The notes below the pieces were generated by a model. It saw only the letters and a program-made list of their open reading frames with translations. It was not told the DNA's origin and made no database searches. The position numbers and the translations under genes were made by a program. 64,000 bases of DNA from Synechococcus elongatus PCC 11801 (GTDB taxonomy: Bacteria > Cyanobacteriota > Cyanobacteriia > Synechococcales > Synechococcaceae), in contig NZ_CP030139.2 of NCBI RefSeq assembly GCF_003846445.2, forward strand, positions 2,149,223 through 2,213,222, given 5' to 3'. Of the stretch, positions 17,061 to 26,820 are shown one piece after another; position 1 is the first letter of the stretch; each line of letters starts with the position of its first letter.

Positions 17061-18221
17061 ATGAACCCAACCGGAACCGCGATCGCTGTCCAAGTCCGTC
17101 ATCAAACTGCCATGGACGCTGACTTCGCACACCGCAATCATCCACTGGCGTTGGCAACGACTGTTCAAGCCCGTTTACAGGTCTACCAACAGCTGCGCCA
17201 GCAGTATCCCAATGCCAGCCTGACAGCAGAGTTAGTCAGCGTCCAAGGTGAGCAATTTGTGGTTCGGGCGCAAGTAGAAATTGCAGGGCAAACACTGGCC
17301 ACGGGGTTGGGAGCTGCCACCCAAATTGAAGAGGCTGAAGATCGCGCCCGGCTGAGGGTGTTAGAGCTGTTGGGGCTCAGCCCCGAGCGAATTGCCCCCA
17401 CCCAATGGGAAGTTCAAGTTGTGGCCCAGGCTACGCCGGTTCTATCGGCGACAGCCAACGATCGCGTCTTGGAAGCTGCCAGCACTTCGATGACAGCCCC
17501 TGCAGCCCCGGCGATCGCTTCAGAACTCGAGTCCGAGATCCCTGCTTTCGACGCAGTTGAAGCAGAGCTGGAGGAAGTTACTCCAGCCCCGCGCGTTGTC
17601 AAAACGCCACCTGTTGAGCGCGATCGCCCTAAACCCTCACAACCCCAACCGGCAGCGACACCGGCTGAGCTGCCCTTGCTGGATCTCGAGCCAGCGCCAA
17701 CGGCTCCCTTATCCACCGTGCCAACCGACTGGTCAGAAGACCTAGCGGAAATTGAAGTCGAGCTGAAGCGACTGATGTGGACGGAAGCCGAGGAGCAAGC
17801 TTACCTGTTGCAACACTTCGGTAAGCGATCGCGTGCCCTGATTGCTGACTACGATCAGCTTTTGCTCTTCCTCGATCACTTGCGATCGCTGCCAACTCCG
17901 GGGCTAACTCCTGCAACACCCGTCGCTGCCGAACCTGAGCCAGTCCGAAGCGTTTCCTTGCCACCAGTACCCACTCCTGAACCGGCGGCACCCCCCGTGA
18001 TCGCCCCGCCAGAGGTACAGCCCAATCGCAGTGAGGCGATGGAGCTCACCAGTGCTGCAGTGAAACGACTGGGTTGGACGAATCGCCAAGGCAGCGATCA
18101 TCTACGCCAGACCTACGGAAAGGCCAGTCGCCAACAGTTGACGACTGAAGAGCTACTGGATTTCTTGCACTATCTGCATCGACTTTCGCCCCCTCCCAGT
18201 ACCGAAGCTGTACCGTTTTAA
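17061..18221 (+). CDS. Modular protein: possible Rad52-like N-terminal domain plus duplicated helical module
   Basis: 386 residues. Residues about 30-105 (ARLQVYQQLRQQYPNASLTAE, then VRAQVEI and TGLGAATQIEEAEDRARLRVLELLGL) resemble the core of phage/cyanobacterial Rad52-type or related annealing proteins, by pattern only. Residues 105-220 are a Pro/Ala/Glu-rich linker. Two copies of a 55-residue helical module follow at 223-279 and 322-376, sharing RL-W-T, a Tyr-Leu or His-Leu pair, (F/Y)GK-SR and ELL/LLL-FL--L, with another proline-rich linker between. It begins divergently from the TerC gene and precedes a hypothetical gene by about 55 bases. Function unproven; DNA binding or recombination mediation is inference. 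Confidence 0.7.
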   Translation: MNPTGTAIAVQVRHQTAMDADFAHRNHPLALATTVQARLQVYQQLRQQYPNASLTAELVSVQGEQFVVRAQVEIAGQTLATGLGAATQIEEAEDRARLRVLELLGLSPERIAPTQWEVQVVAQATPVLSATANDRVLEAASTSMTAPAAPAIASELESEIPAFDAVEAELEEVTPAPRVVKTPPVERDRPKPSQPQPAATPAELPLLDLEPAPTAPLSTVPTDWSEDLAEIEVELKRLMWTEAEEQAYLLQHFGKRSRALIADYDQLLLFLDHLRSLPTPGLTPATPVAAEPEPVRSVSLPPVPTPEPAAPPVIAPPEVQPNRSEAMELTSAAVKRLGWTNRQGSDHLRQTYGKASRQQLTTEELLDFLHYLHRLSPPPSTEAVPF

Positions 18222-18277
18222 GCCTTGAGGATGCAGCCATGCTGACCCAACTATTGACGGAGAGAGGCTGGAGTTGA

Positions 18278-18808
18278 ATGGGACGACTCGTCTCGCTGGA
18301 AATTGTGACGCCGATTGAGCAAGCCCCCGCGTTATTTGAGCTGATTATTCAAAAGACGACGCCCTCAACTGAACCGGAACTGCGATCAATTCTGGCAACC
18401 AAAACTGCACCTCCAGATATTTGTCTCTGTTTTGTGGTGGCCTTGGATGAGGTGGTTAAAACGCTCGATACACAAGCGATTGAACAAACTGATCATGTTG
18501 CGATTGGTTGTGTTTGGACAGCGTTTCGGTTCGGCGATCGCTATCTGCTTACGAGCGCCACTTCGTCCTACTCAGCGATGGCAAAAGCCTTTGAAGAAAG
18601 TCAGTCTATTCAATCCTTATTCACTGACATTGCCCAGCAAAGTGCTTCCGAAGCGCTCTTCCTACTCGATGACTGGAATCAGTCTCAATTACTCTGGCGT
18701 AGCGATCGCCCTATGATTCAAAATGACAAGGAATATTCCAATCCAGTGGATCGGCTCTGCCAAGAAATAATGATGCCTTTCAGCTCTACACAAGACCGTC
18801 GAAATTAG
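18278..18808 (+). CDS. Hypothetical protein
   Basis: 176 residues, soluble, mixed alpha/beta. It contains IVTPIEQAPALFELIIQ, CLCFVVALDEVVKTLD, VAIGCVWTAFRFGDRYLLTSATS and a low-similarity tail. It follows the modular gene by about 55 bases on the same strand and may share its transcript. Its 3' end faces the CPA2 antiporter gene with 3 bases between stops. No family recognised. Confidence 0.6.
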   Translation: MGRLVSLEIVTPIEQAPALFELIIQKTTPSTEPELRSILATKTAPPDICLCFVVALDEVVKTLDTQAIEQTDHVAIGCVWTAFRFGDRYLLTSATSSYSAMAKAFEESQSIQSLFTDIAQQSASEALFLLDDWNQSQLLWRSDRPMIQNDKEYSNPVDRLCQEIMMPFSSTQDRRN

Positions 18809-18811
18809 CCT

Positions 18812-20968
18812 TCAACTCTCCGACTGTATGGTCGCGAGGGACAGCGTTTGTGGGCTGAGGTGCCGACTCATTGCGGTGTAGCGGCGCGTCACAATTAAGG
18901 ACGAGTGACAGGCTTCGACCAGGCGATCGGGATAGAACCCCAGGGTCTTACGCGCCAAACCCCAAGAACGACTCGTGCCCACTAAGGTGAGATCAGCCTC
19001 AGCCGTCGCCTCAATGAGAAAGTCCAAGGGATCTTGCTGCCACAGGCATTCGTAGCGAATGCGATCGCGCAGTTCAGGACTGAGCTGATCCAATAAGGCT
19101 CTCGCTTCTGCACTGAGCTCCGCCCCTGCGATCGCCTCAAATTGCAACAGTCGTAGTTGTCGTTGTGGCTGCCCCAGCAAGAGCCGCAATGCTAATTCCA
19201 AACTGAGGTCATCATGGGATGAACCGCCATAGGGTACAAGCAGATGTCGCCGCGATGAATCGCTGTCTTTGTTAACGTAAATTGCTACATCAGTCGGAGC
19301 ATGATTGAGCAGATATCCCACCCGTCCCCCAAGGCGACTATCACCCACTGTTGAGCGGTGCCAGCCTGCCAAAACTAAATCGACTCGGGCTTGATCTGCT
19401 AACTGACAGAGGTCACGACCAACGTTGCCCGACGAGCGGATAATTGGCAGCACTGCTGTTGGCGGAAAGCGCATTCCAGCCAGCAGACGATCCATGCCTT
19501 GTTGCAAGCTCTGCAGTTCAGCTTCGACTTCCACGGGCATGTCATTGAAGCCATAGTCGTTGTTAATTTCCAGCAAATTGGTGGGATAAATCACCCCCAT
19601 GCCTCGATCGCTCAGGGCTAAATCGGTCGCCACACTGAGTAGTTCGCGCTGCGTGCGTGGATTGGCCAAGGGCACGAGTACCTGATAGGCCGATTCAGCA
19701 TTAGCCAATTGAGGCTGGGGCAGCGAGAGAATGCGCCGCTGCGGATAAAGACGATTGAGCAGTGGGGTCGTCATCACCGTCGTTACCAAAGCCATAATCA
19801 CCAGCAAGGTGAACAACTCCGACGAAATTACTCCCAAGCTCAAGCCAATGTTGAGAACGACTAGTTCCGTCAAGCCCCGCGTATTCATCAACCAGCCGAG
19901 GGTTTGTGCTTCGCGGGAGGATAGTTTGCCCCAGCGCGCTGCAAGGTAAGCCCCACCGACTTTGCCCGCGATCGCGACGACCAAAATCAGTACACCAATG
20001 AACCAAAGTGCCGGTTGATTGAGACGGCTGAGATCAGTGCGCAACCCGCTATAGGCAAAGAAAACCGGCAGCAAAATCGTCAATACAAAGTCTTCGGTGC
20101 GCAGGGCTAAATCCCGTGTCAGCTCCTGATTCTTGGGCAAGACTACGCCCAGTAAAAAGGCACCGAAGATGAAGTGAATACCAATCAGCTCAGTTAGCAG
20201 TGCCGAAACCAGCACCCCCATGTAGATCGTGGCTAGCAGCACTTGGGAGAGTTCCCCGCTGCGGGCATACCAACGGCTGATCACGTTGCCCAGCCAGCGT
20301 CGCCCCAGCGTCAACATCCCCCCGCAGAAAAGGATCGCCAGAATGATCGTGGGAATGGCCGCCACCATGCTGTTGGTGCGGGTCACCGCGATCGCGATCG
20401 CCAACAGACACCAAGCCGTGAGGTCATCGATCGCAGCACAGGTCAGCGCCAAACTTCCCAGCGGCGTGCGCTGTAGGTTGCGCTCAGTGAGGATGCGCGC
20501 CAGCACCGGAAAGGCGGTAATCGACAGCGCCACACCCAGAAATAAACTGACGGGTAACAGACCGACACCCTGAACCAAAATCGCTGGATAGAAGCGCTGC
20601 AACCCAATCGCGAGGCCAATGCCCAAACCAAACGGCAGCAACACACTCAGGTTAGAAACCCAGAGGGCAAGCCGCAATCGCCCTTGCAAATACTGGGGAT
20701 TGAGTTCCAGCCCAATCAAAAACATGAAGAAGATCAGGCCGACTTGAGCCAGTAGCTCAAGGTAAGACCCACTCGCCTGCGGAAAAATCGCTAGCTCTAA
20801 TTTCGGAGCGATCGCCCCCAGGAAGGACGGCCCTAGCAGAATTCCCGCCGCAATCTCACCGACCACGAGGGGCTGGCCAAACCGGTGCACCAAGGAGCCC
20901 AATAACCGCGAGCAGAGGATGACGACCAGAATTTCGATCAGGACGACCACAACGTGACTGAAGTGCAT
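18812..20968 (-). CDS. CPA2-family cation/proton antiporter with C-terminal UspA-like domains
   Basis: 718 residues. Residues 1-400 hold about 12 transmembrane helices of the KefB/NapA type (HRFGQPLVVGEIAAGILLGP, GLIFFMFLIGLELNP, LTCAAIDDLTAWCLLAIAIA with the paired acidic site Asp-Asp, NTRGLTELVVLNIGL). Residues 430-700 form a soluble cytoplasmic part resembling universal stress protein units (LVPLANPRTQRELLSVATDLAL, ADLTLVGTSRSWGLARKTLG). It exchanges Na+ or K+ for H+; the cation is not decided by sequence. Cyanobacteria use such antiporters in salt and pH adaptation. Confidence 0.92.
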   Translation of the reverse strand: MHFSHVVVVLIEILVVILCSRLLGSLVHRFGQPLVVGEIAAGILLGPSFLGAIAPKLELAIFPQASGSYLELLAQVGLIFFMFLIGLELNPQYLQGRLRLALWVSNLSVLLPFGLGIGLAIGLQRFYPAILVQGVGLLPVSLFLGVALSITAFPVLARILTERNLQRTPLGSLALTCAAIDDLTAWCLLAIAIAVTRTNSMVAAIPTIILAILFCGGMLTLGRRWLGNVISRWYARSGELSQVLLATIYMGVLVSALLTELIGIHFIFGAFLLGVVLPKNQELTRDLALRTEDFVLTILLPVFFAYSGLRTDLSRLNQPALWFIGVLILVVAIAGKVGGAYLAARWGKLSSREAQTLGWLMNTRGLTELVVLNIGLSLGVISSELFTLLVIMALVTTVMTTPLLNRLYPQRRILSLPQPQLANAESAYQVLVPLANPRTQRELLSVATDLALSDRGMGVIYPTNLLEINNDYGFNDMPVEVEAELQSLQQGMDRLLAGMRFPPTAVLPIIRSSGNVGRDLCQLADQARVDLVLAGWHRSTVGDSRLGGRVGYLLNHAPTDVAIYVNKDSDSSRRHLLVPYGGSSHDDLSLELALRLLLGQPQRQLRLLQFEAIAGAELSAEARALLDQLSPELRDRIRYECLWQQDPLDFLIEATAEADLTLVGTSRSWGLARKTLGFYPDRLVEACHSSLIVTRRYTAMSRHLSPQTLSLATIQSES

Positions 20969-21008
20969 GGCGGCCTCAGGTGCACGATGTTCCTATGGCA
21001 GCACGATT

Positions 21009-21701
21009 TCAGGAAATTGCAGCCGCTGTCGCCTCATCGCTTGCAGACAAGGGTTTGGCCGTCGGCAAGGGGAAGCGCCAGCCTTGATAAATCACCGCAC
21101 CCAGCAACGGCAGGAAACCAATCCATGCCCAAAAACGACGGCGATCGCCACGGCGGTACGCATCCTCCAGCAGGAGTACGGGGAACAGCAGCGTCAGGCA
21201 AGCAAAGTCCAAGGTCATCACGTGGATGAAGCGACTGCTCTGAAATTGCTGCACAAAGTCCGCTGGATCACCTTGCAGCGCTAGGGCTCCTAAGAGGGCA
21301 ATCGCCCCTGCCAAAGGCAGAGCTAACCAGCGGCGATCGAGCTTCTGGAGGAACGGCGGCCAACTAGCGGGTTGTGCGCCAGGCTGCAGCGGACGAAAGA
21401 CAAAGTAGGGCAGCAGCGCAAAGGCACCCGCCCCAAAACTGGCGATCGCAAAGGGCCAAGCTCGCCAGCCCCGCTGATGGCCATCGATCAGCAAGAGCGG
21501 GCCGTAGAGCAGCGGCCATAACCCCATGGCGTTAAACAGCGCCACAATCAACGGGTTAATCCCTTGCCACTGCCCCAGCGATAGCCGACGAATTAAATCC
21601 CAGGTCTGCGGATCGTCGGGTGGAGAGAATAGAACCGTGTAACTCACGAGTGCGAGCCACGCGATCGCTGCTAGCCATCGCTTCAGAAGGCTTGAATCCA
21701 C
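21009..21701 (-). CDS. Multi-spanning membrane protein, conserved in phototrophs
   Basis: 230 residues with about six hydrophobic helices (LAAIAWLALVSYTVLFSPP, LIVALFNAMGLWPLLYGPLLL, WPFAIASFGAGAFALLPYFVF, LALPLAGAIALLGALAL, FACLTLLFPVLLLEDAY, FWAWIGFLPLLGAVIYQGW). Similar proteins are, from memory, annotated only as cyanobacterial/plastid membrane proteins of unknown function. Its ATG lies inside the 3' end of the YciI-like gene (19-base overlap), so the two are translationally linked. Confidence 0.7.
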   Translation of the reverse strand: MDSSLLKRWLAAIAWLALVSYTVLFSPPDDPQTWDLIRRLSLGQWQGINPLIVALFNAMGLWPLLYGPLLLIDGHQRGWRAWPFAIASFGAGAFALLPYFVFRPLQPGAQPASWPPFLQKLDRRWLALPLAGAIALLGALALQGDPADFVQQFQSSRFIHVMTLDFACLTLLFPVLLLEDAYRRGDRRRFWAWIGFLPLLGAVIYQGWRFPLPTAKPLSASDEATAAAIS

Positions 21702-21952
21702 TCGCGCACCTCATATTCGGTCCAGATGCCATTTTGCCAGTAGGGATCGGCTTCGATCGCCTGTTTGACGGTTTCGATCGCGTCTGCTTCGTAAATCCCA
21801 AACACATGGGTGAGATCTTGGGTGGGGCCGAGGGTAATCAGAAGCCCTTGCTCTTTTTGCACCGCCAGCCCGGCGAGGTGCGCTTCTCGGTGGGGAGCCC
21901 GTTTTTCCAGAACGTCCTCGCAGTAGCGACCCCAGAGAACAAACTTGGCCAT
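21683..21952 (-). CDS. YciI family protein
   Basis: 89 residues from the ATG at 21952; longer in-frame starts reach 21982 and 22006, and no clear ribosome-binding site decides among them. The fold is a dimeric alpha/beta ferredoxin-like barrel: KFVLWGRYCEDVLEKRAPHREAHLA with the conserved His/Asp pair region, GLLITLGPT, then IEADPYWQNGIW. Function is generally unknown; relatives have dehydrochlorinase-like or heme-interacting roles. It is the first gene of an overlapping pair with the membrane protein downstream. Confidence 0.8.
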   Translation of the reverse strand: MAKFVLWGRYCEDVLEKRAPHREAHLAGLAVQKEQGLLITLGPTQDLTHVFGIYEADAIETVKQAIEADPYWQNGIWTEYEVREWIQAF

Positions 21953-22030
21953 TTTGTCAGTGTAGTGAGACTTCTCAGGCATTATCGATGCTGCCGCTAT
22001 GCTCAATCACAGGAGCCTCTTGATTTAGCC

Positions 22031-22594
22031 ATGGTCAAAGTCTTGGCCTTCTCCGGCAGTGGCCGTCGTCAGTCCTACAACCAACGCTTGGTGGCGATCG
22101 CGGCGGCGGGTGCCCATCGAGCGGGAGCAGAAGTCACCCTGATCAATCTGCAGGATCTCAATCTGCCGATCTTTAACGAGGATGAGGAAGCCGAGCAGGG
22201 TTTACCGCCGGGTGCTGTTGGCTTCAAGCGCTTACTGCGACAGCATGACGGCTGGCTGATTGCTTGCCCGGAATACAACAGTTCAATCACGCCGCTACTG
22301 AAGAATGCGATCGACTGGGCCTCCCGGCCAGAACCGAACGGTGCAGCCAGTCCCTTCCGAGGCAAAACCACGATCTTGATGTCAGCTTCGCCGGGGCAGT
22401 TGGGCGGACTGCGGGGACTCTTTCACGTCCGCGACATCCTCTACAATCTCGGCACGATTATCCTGCCCCAGCAACGATCGCTAACCCACGCTGATCTCGC
22501 TTTTAACGATCACGATCAGCTGCAGGATGAGGCTCAACAGGAGGCTTTCCTCAACCTGGGGCGAACGCTCGTCAGCTATTTGGAACGGACTTAG
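22031..22594 (+). CDS. NAD(P)H-dependent FMN reductase family protein
   Basis: 187 residues from the ATG at 22031; the frame is open upstream, but conservation begins with [17 protein letters not shown]. The flavodoxin-like fold is shown by this phosphate loop and by [21 protein letters not shown], the hallmark of the YieF/ChrR/ArsH-like group that reduces quinones, azo dyes or chromate using FMN. The start lies opposite the YciI gene with about 80 bases between. It overlaps the end of lipA by 4 bases, tail to tail. Confidence 0.9.
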   Translation: MVKVLAFSGSGRRQSYNQRLVAIAAAGAHRAGAEVTLINLQDLNLPIFNEDEEAEQGLPPGAVGFKRLLRQHDGWLIACPEYNSSITPLLKNAIDWASRPEPNGAASPFRGKTTILMSASPGQLGGLRGLFHVRDILYNLGTIILPQQRSLTHADLAFNDHDQLQDEAQQEAFLNLGRTLVSYLERT

Positions 22595-23589
22595 TTCAGC
22601 GCGATCGCTGGGCGCTGGCGTGGGTATTCCTGCATCAAGCGCCGCACTTCTTCTGCGTGATAGGAGCTGCGGGTTAGGGGCGAGGCTACGACTTGTAGGA
22701 AGCCGAGCTCACTGCCTTGCTGTTGCCAAGCATCGAACTCAGCGGGTGTGACAAAGCGATCAACACCCAAATGTTTTTGGGTGGGCTGCAGGTACTGCCC
22801 GATCGTGACGATGTCACAGTCGACGCTGCGCAGATCCACCAGAACCTGTTGGACTTCTTCCGCACTTTCGCCCAAACCGACCATCAGCCCGGACTTGGTG
22901 TAGATCCACGGTGCCTGTTCACGACTGCGGCGCAACAGTTCCAGCGATCGCTGGTAGTCGCCTTGGGGTCGCACTCGCCGGTAGAGCCGCGAGACGGTTT
23001 CGATGTTGTGGTTCAGCACCTCGGGCGCAGCGGACAAAATGATTTCCAGTGCCTGCCAATTGCCACAGAGGTCAGGAATCAAAACCTCGATTGTGGTCTG
23101 AGGCGATCGCGATCGCACAGCCTCGATGCAGCGTTTGAATTGTTCAGCACCGCCATCCGGCAAATCATCGCGATTGACCGAGGTGATCACGACGTGATTG
23201 AGATTGAGCCGCCCCACGGCTTCTGCAAGACGCTGTGGCTCAGTCGGATCGAGTGCCTTGGGTTTCTTCTCAAAGTCAATATCGCAGTAGGGGCAAGCCC
23301 GCGTGCAAGCCGGACCCATGATCAAAAAGGTGGCCGTCCCAGCGTTAAAGCATTCACCAATGTTGGGGCAGGATGCCTCTTCGCAAACGGTATTCAGCCC
23401 CAGATCTGCCAAGACTTGCTTGACGTTGCCGACGCGTTGCCACTGCGGTGCTTTGACTCGCAGCCATTCCGGTTTGACGACCAAGAGACGCTCCTCAGTT
23501 CGGGGCTCGTGAGTGCAGAGATAGCGGCGATCACAGTCGCTGACAGGGTGCTTTAAAGGCAGCGATCGCAACTTTTCGAATTGTGACAC
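22591..23589 (-). CDS. lipA: Lipoyl synthase
   Basis: Radical-SAM enzyme that inserts two sulfurs into octanoyl groups on lipoyl domains (2-oxoacid dehydrogenases, glycine cleavage H protein). 332 residues. The auxiliary-cluster cysteines are in [12 protein letters not shown] and the SAM-cluster cysteines in CTRACPYC; further landmarks are [23 protein letters not shown] and SGLMVGLGE, plus the essential C-terminal RSSYHAEE serine. The N-terminal 40 residues are less conserved, so translation may start further inside. Cyanobacteria often have two lipA copies; which this is remains open. Confidence 0.96.
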   Translation of the reverse strand: MSQFEKLRSLPLKHPVSDCDRRYLCTHEPRTEERLLVVKPEWLRVKAPQWQRVGNVKQVLADLGLNTVCEEASCPNIGECFNAGTATFLIMGPACTRACPYCDIDFEKKPKALDPTEPQRLAEAVGRLNLNHVVITSVNRDDLPDGGAEQFKRCIEAVRSRSPQTTIEVLIPDLCGNWQALEIILSAAPEVLNHNIETVSRLYRRVRPQGDYQRSLELLRRSREQAPWIYTKSGLMVGLGESAEEVQQVLVDLRSVDCDIVTIGQYLQPTQKHLGVDRFVTPAEFDAWQQQGSELGFLQVVASPLTRSSYHAEEVRRLMQEYPRQRPAIALN

Positions 23590-23659
23590 ACTGCCCCATA
23601 GGACTTGAGCGCTATCATCACCGAATCTTCAGTGCCATAAGCAGCGATCGCTTTTCACC

Positions 23660-23767
23660 ATGCCCGACGATCTTTTTCCCTTCCTACTGGGCGTTGCCGT
23701 TCTCATCCTCTACCTCTGTTGGTCAGCTGCGACCGAAATGGGAACTCGCTGGCCTTGGAAGAAGTAA
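23660..23767 (+). CDS. Putative 35-residue single-span membrane protein
   Basis: ATG at 23660 to TAA at 23767 encodes 35 residues: a short acidic start (MPDDLFPF), one hydrophobic helix (LLGVAVLILYLCW) and a charged end (WSAATEMGTRWPWKK). Length and layout are those of small subunits of photosynthetic or NDH-1 complexes, but it does not match PsaM, PetM, PetN, Psb30 or PsbX as I know them. It starts about 70 bases from the divergent lipA start. Weak upstream ribosome-binding site; coding status is a proposal. Confidence 0.45.
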   Translation: MPDDLFPFLLGVAVLILYLCWSAATEMGTRWPWKK

Positions 23768-23821
23768 GGGCAGGCCACGATCGAGCTTAGCCATCGGTCA
23801 TGTGAGTGGCGATCGCCCCCC

Positions 23822-24571
23822 TCAGCCCTGAAGAATCGCCAACGCGAGGTGGACGACCCAGTGGGCAACGATCGCGGCTTCTAGTCCATAGCGCCAATAG
23901 AGATAGCCTGCAACGAGGCCAAACAGCCCGTTTTGCAGCAGTAGATAGCCAGTCAGCACTGGCGTCAGCGGTAGCCCGATCGCAGCAGCATAGGGTAAGT
24001 GCGCTGCTGCAAAGACAAAAGCAGAAAGAGCAATCGCGATCGCGACCCAGCGTTTTTGAGGCAAGCCCTGACGTCGTTGTCCCCAGCGCCAGCCTAGCCA
24101 GAGCAGCAAGGTCATCAAACCCCAGCGCAGTAAAATTTCCTCCGTAATTCCGCCATAGAGGAAGCGCAGGAGTAGCGGCGGAGCAGCCATGCTAGCCAGT
24201 TCTAGCGGAAGCAGAAACTGACCGACCCCCGCGATCGCCCAGAGCAAGACACCACTGAGCAGTCCAGCTAACAATGCAGGCCAAAGTTGCGGTTGAAGCA
24301 GTGACCAGCCATTCTGACGATTGCTACAGGCAACTACAGCTGGTGCTTGCAAACCCACCGCAGGCGCGAGGCGAGCACCGATTAGAACCGCGATCGTGAG
24401 CAAAATCGTTGGCTGAATCAGCACTAAGACTCGCAGAGCCATCGGGGGTATCGGAGCTTCACCCAGTGGCGGCAAAGGCAGCAGCAACAGCGAGAGAACG
24501 CCCATCATCCCCAGCAGCCAAAGCAGGAGGTGCAATCGCCATGAAATGGCTGCATCAACAGGCTGACCCAC
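23822..24571 (-). CDS. CPBP (CAAX-type) intramembrane metalloprotease family protein
   Basis: 249 residues, about seven hydrophobic helices. The Abi/CPBP motifs are present: TEEILLRWG (the EExxxR motif), FAAAHLPYA (second motif histidine) and AHWVVH near the C-terminus. Family members range from prenyl-protein proteases to bacteriocin-immunity proteins; in cyanobacteria most have no known substrate. It lies downstream of tkt on the same strand but behind a terminator. Confidence 0.88.
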   Translation of the reverse strand: MGQPVDAAISWRLHLLLWLLGMMGVLSLLLLPLPPLGEAPIPPMALRVLVLIQPTILLTIAVLIGARLAPAVGLQAPAVVACSNRQNGWSLLQPQLWPALLAGLLSGVLLWAIAGVGQFLLPLELASMAAPPLLLRFLYGGITEEILLRWGLMTLLLWLGWRWGQRRQGLPQKRWVAIAIALSAFVFAAAHLPYAAAIGLPLTPVLTGYLLLQNGLFGLVAGYLYWRYGLEAAIVAHWVVHLALAILQG

Positions 24572-24595
24572 AATGCTCCTCCTCGGACACCAAAG

Positions 24596-24627
24596 AAAAA
24601 TCCCCTTCCGTCAGCTTACGAAAGGGG
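24596..24627 (-). terminator. Intrinsic terminator of tkt
   Basis: On the minus strand CCCCTT (24627-24622 side) pairs with AAGGGG, extended by a mismatch and a further 3-bp CGT/ACG stem, and is followed by a T run. It is about 40 bases beyond the tkt stop. Confidence 0.85.
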
Positions 24628-24667
24628 AGTCGATTCAAGCTTTAGTGGTCAGCCAGAAGGCGATCGC

Positions 24668-26674
24668 CTAGCCGAGCACTGCTTTCGCTTTAGCAACAAC
24701 GTTGTCGACGGTGAAGCCAAATTTCTCGAACATGACGTTGCCCGGAGCCGAAGCACCGAAGGTATCGGTCGAGATCGTGGCACCTGCGTCACCGGTGTAG
24801 CGATGCCAGCCGAAGGAAGAACCTGCTTCCACAGCCAGACGCGCGGTCACAGCTTTCGGCAGCACGGACTCTTTGTACTCAGCAGACTGTTCGTCGAACA
24901 GTTCCCAGCAAGGCATGGAGACGATACGGACTTTCTTGCCTTCTGCCCGCAGTTGTTTCGCTGCTTCCACGCAGAGCGAGACTTCGCTACCGGTGGCCAG
25001 CAGGATCAGGTCCGGCGTGCCTTCGTCATCGGAGAGCACATAGGCACCCTTAGCGACGATGTCGATGCTGGAACCTTCCAAGTTGGGCAGGTTTTGGCGC
25101 GACATTGCCAAGACCGACGGACGCTTGCGATTTTCCACCGCAACTTTGTAGGCTCCGCTGGCTTCATTACCGTCCGCCGGACGGAAGACCAGCATGTTGG
25201 GGATAATCCGTAGCGAGGCGATCGTTTCCACCGGTTGGTGGGTCGGGCCATCTTCGCCCAAGCCGATCGAGTCGTGGGTGAGGACGTAGATGACGCCCAC
25301 TTCCGACAGCGCCGACAGACGCATCGCGCCGCGCATGTAGTCTGCGAAGACCAAGAAGGTCGCAGCGTAAGGAATTAAGCCGCTGTTGTGCAAGGCAATG
25401 CCGTTGGCGATCGCCGCCATCGCATGCTCACGCACCCCAAAGTGGACGTTGCGGTTTTCGTAAGCGCCTTTCTGGAAGTCGCCCGAGACATGCAACTCCG
25501 TCAGGTTGGAGTGGGTCAAGTCAGCCGAGCCACCGATCAGTTCCGGCAGCACCGGAGCCAAGGCATTCAGACAGATTTCCGAGTGCTTACGGGTAGCAAC
25601 CGCTTTGTCCGCCGGAGTGTAGCTCGGCAGTGCATCGGCCCAGCCGGTCGGCAATTCGCCGCGCAACATCCGCTCGAATTCAGCCGCTTCAGCAGGGTAG
25701 TTGGCTTTGTACTGAGCTAGGGTTTCATTCCAGCTCGATTCCAGTGCAGCACCGCGCTCGATCGCTTTACGCCAGTGCGCCAGCGCATCCTCGGGCACCA
25801 CGAAGGGTTCGTAATCCCAGCCGAGGTTTTCGCGAGTCAGCTTGATTTCAGCTTCACCCAGCGCCGCACCGTGAACGCCAGCAGTATTGGCTTTGTTGGG
25901 CGAGCCGTAGCCAATCGTCGTGGTGACTTTGATCAGGGTCGGCTTGTCGGTCACGGCTTTCGCATCCGCGATCGCTTTCTCGATCGCTGCTAGATCGGTG
26001 TTGCCGTTCTCGACGTGCAGGACATGCCAGCCGTAGGCTTCAAAGCGCTTGCTGACATCTTCCGTGAAGGCAACATCAGTCGAGCCGTCGATGGAGATGT
26101 GGTTGTCGTCGTAGAGGGCGATCAGTTTGCCTAGGCCCCAGTGACCCGCCAGTGAAGCGGCTTCACCGGAGATCCCCTCCATGTTGCAGCCGTCGCCCAG
26201 GATCACATAGGTGTAGTGATCAACCAGCTTGGCATCGGGCTTGTTGAAGCGAGCCGCCAAGTGAGCTTCTGCTAGCGCCAGACCCACCGCGTTAGCGATG
26301 CCTTGACCCAAGGGTCCAGTGGTCACTTCCACGCCCGGGGTTTCAAAGTTCTCAGGGTGACCCGGAGTCGGCGAACCCCACTGACGGAAGTTCTTGATGT
26401 CGTCAATGCTGACGCTGTCGTAGCCGCTCAGGTGCAGCAGCGCGTACTGCAGCATGCAGCCGTGGCCGGCCGAGAGGACGAAGCGATCGCGATTGAACCA
26501 AGCAGGGTTTTTGGGATTGAAGCGCAGGAAGCGGTCCCAAAGGACGTAGGCCATCGGCGCTGCCCCCATGGGCAGACCGGGGTGACCCGACTTTGCTTTT
26601 TCGACCGCATCAATGGCAAGAAAACGGATCGAATTAATACAAAGTTCGTCGAGGGATTGAGCCGCAACAACCAT
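24668..26674 (-). CDS. tkt: Transketolase
   Basis: Thiamine-diphosphate enzyme that moves two-carbon units in the Calvin-Benson cycle and pentose phosphate pathway. 668 residues, standard length. Features are the N-terminal [14 protein letters not shown], the ThDP site [20 protein letters not shown], the transketolase-specific segment [15 protein letters not shown] near residue 460 and the C-terminal domain [10 protein letters not shown]. Clear start at 26674. It is followed by its own terminator. Fits the carbon-fixation genes elsewhere in the window (glpX, ccmP). Confidence 0.98.
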   Translation of the reverse strand: MVVAAQSLDELCINSIRFLAIDAVEKAKSGHPGLPMGAAPMAYVLWDRFLRFNPKNPAWFNRDRFVLSAGHGCMLQYALLHLSGYDSVSIDDIKNFRQWGSPTPGHPENFETPGVEVTTGPLGQGIANAVGLALAEAHLAARFNKPDAKLVDHYTYVILGDGCNMEGISGEAASLAGHWGLGKLIALYDDNHISIDGSTDVAFTEDVSKRFEAYGWHVLHVENGNTDLAAIEKAIADAKAVTDKPTLIKVTTTIGYGSPNKANTAGVHGAALGEAEIKLTRENLGWDYEPFVVPEDALAHWRKAIERGAALESSWNETLAQYKANYPAEAAEFERMLRGELPTGWADALPSYTPADKAVATRKHSEICLNALAPVLPELIGGSADLTHSNLTELHVSGDFQKGAYENRNVHFGVREHAMAAIANGIALHNSGLIPYAATFLVFADYMRGAMRLSALSEVGVIYVLTHDSIGLGEDGPTHQPVETIASLRIIPNMLVFRPADGNEASGAYKVAVENRKRPSVLAMSRQNLPNLEGSSIDIVAKGAYVLSDDEGTPDLILLATGSEVSLCVEAAKQLRAEGKKVRIVSMPCWELFDEQSAEYKESVLPKAVTARLAVEAGSSFGWHRYTGDAGATISTDTFGASAPGNVMFEKFGFTVDNVVAKAKAVLG

Positions 26675-26820
26675 AATCTCTACCTAACTGACAAAATTGA
26701 CTCGGGCTTACAGCCCCCACAGGGTCAACCCAAGCGGGTGAGGCAGCAGACTTCGCCACTGACCCATCATTTCATCCTCCGGTGATCCCCATCAAGATGC
26801 GAAGGATACCTGCAGGAAAT

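Noticed and set aside
22031-22594. A longer 324-residue reading of the FMN-reductase frame beginning at 21620
   Set aside because: The extra N-terminal part is antisense to the YciI and membrane-protein genes; the family start fits the ATG at 22031.
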